Assembly: GCA_029940175.1 (NCBI GenBank)
Contig: JAOZRM010000119.1
Location: 2,029-9,603 of the forward strand
DNA: 7,575 nucleotides
Origin: Candidatus Sabulitectum sp.
GTDB lineage: Bacteria; Fermentibacterota; Fermentibacteria; Fermentibacterales; JCC-6
Direction of reading: 5' to 3'
Position 1 is the stretch's first letter, and the number at the start of each line of letters is the position of its first letter. Below the pieces are notes generated by a model. The model saw nothing but the letters and a program-made list of their open reading frames with translations, searched no databases and was not told the origin of the DNA. A program made the translations under genes and the position numbers. Positions 6,988 through 7,575 of the stretch are shown here, in pieces.

Positions 6988-7575
6988 AAATTCTGGCATC
7001 TTCGTAGCGATCTCTGCAATGATTGCTCTTATGAGTTGCAACTACAATCAAGTGGATGACGTCACAGACTCTGCTGTCACGGTGGATACCCTGGTTTTTG
7101 CTGATACAGTTGGAATTCTCATGGGAGACAGTAATTACGTGTTCGGAACACTCAGCACTGTGAGAGTTATTCCCGAGGGAATAGTCGCGCTTGATGGAAT
7201 TAAATGCAGAGTTTCACTGTTTGACTTTAGTGGTGAGTTAATCACATCGCAAGGCCGGCCGGGGGAAGCGCCCGGGGAGTATTCACAACCCTGGGCAATT
7301 TGCCGCCTTCAAGGTGGAGAATACTTCATCTTTGATCACGGAGCACAGAAAATGACCCTTCTTGACTCATCCCTGAACTATCTGAGCAGTTTCAATGCAA
7401 CCATGCGGGTGCCACTGAAACTGGTAGCAGGAGCAGATTCCATGGTGGTGATCAAAGAGATAGTAATACGATTCGATGATGAACAGCTTCTTGCAGGTTA
7501 CAGGATTTACTCTTTGAATGCATTTTCAGGCCAGGAAGGTTATGTGTACCGGGATTGTCAGCTTCCAATGGGGGT
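6974..7575 (+). CDS. Lipoprotein with 6-bladed beta-propeller signature, N-terminal part (3' end outside window)
   Basis: The frame is open from the ATG at 6974 to the right edge: 200 complete codons and two bases, no stop. The start MTICKNSGIFVAISAMIALM followed by SC is a type II signal peptide, with lipobox LMSC and lipidated Cys22, so the protein should be anchored in a membrane facing the periplasm or cell surface. The region 75-140 reads like a propeller blade of the 6-bladed beta-propeller lipoproteins known from Bacteroidetes: SLFDFSGELITSQGRPGEAPGEYSQ, shown in two parts as SLFDFSGELI and GRPGEAPGEY, then YFIFDHGAQKMTLLDSSL. The GxxGExPGEY motif is the strongest clue. Full-length relatives are usually 350-400 residues, so about half is missing. 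It overlaps the channel gene by 14 bases. Binding partner and function are unknown; propellers of this kind are generally non-catalytic binding domains. Confidence 0.8.
   Translation, partial: MTICKNSGIFVAISAMIALMSCNYNQVDDVTDSAVTVDTLVFADTVGILMGDSNYVFGTLSTVRVIPEGIVALDGIKCRVSLFDFSGELITSQGRPGEAPGEYSQPWAICRLQGGEYFIFDHGAQKMTLLDSSLNYLSSFNATMRVPLKLVAGADSMVVIKEIVIRFDDEQLLAGYRIYSLNAFSGQEGYVYRDCQLPMG

Noticed and set aside
7252..7278. GC-rich patch with GGCCGGCC and CCGGG/CCCGG inverted arms
   Set aside because: It encodes the conserved GRPGEAPGE motif of the propeller lipoprotein; its Gly and Pro codons explain the composition.

Overview
The window looks like an ordinary chromosomal stretch from an uncultured, free-living Gram-negative-type bacterium. 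Three traits suggest an affinity with the FCB superphylum (Bacteroidetes, Cloacimonetes, Fermentibacteria and relatives): a very large secreted gingipain-type (C25) protease with a type IX-like C-terminal sorting domain, a lipoprotein of the 6-bladed beta-propeller type, and an AAA ATPase/DUF4143 protein. This placement is inferred from gene families only; there is no rRNA or marker gene here. I see no tRNA or rRNA genes, no CRISPR array, no insertion sequence and no prophage.

Layout: (1) Bases 1-618, plus strand: the C-terminal part of a DUF4143 (AAA family) ATPase-like protein, cut by the left edge. (2) Bases 672-6035, minus strand: a single giant gene of 1787 codons. It encodes a secreted multidomain C25 peptidase with, in order, signal peptide, C25-type propeptide, catalytic domain with a visible His/Cys dyad, Ig-like domains, fibronectin type III domain, FG-GAP/VCBS beta-propeller, CARDB-like domain and C-terminal sorting domain. 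It converges on gene 1 across only 53 bases. (3) Bases 6036-6330: a divergent intergenic region of 295 bases with promoter-like sequences, several short inverted repeats and a run of nine C. (4) Bases 6331-6987, plus strand: a six-helix TMEM175/DUF1211-type potassium-channel-like protein. (5) Base 6974 to the right edge, plus strand: a lipoprotein with a 6-bladed beta-propeller signature. Its start overlaps the end of the channel gene by 14 bases, so the two are very probably one transcription unit.

How the parts may work together: the giant protease is an independent secreted or surface enzyme transcribed alone. The channel-like gene and the lipoprotein look translationally coupled, which suggests linked expression but does not show a shared pathway. 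The DUF4143 gene has no visible functional link to the rest.

I do not find convincing evidence for a wholly new system. The points most worth a second look are the mosaic architecture of the protease, the coupled channel/lipoprotein pair, the altered signature residues in the channel and DUF4143 proteins, and the repeat-rich divergent intergenic region.
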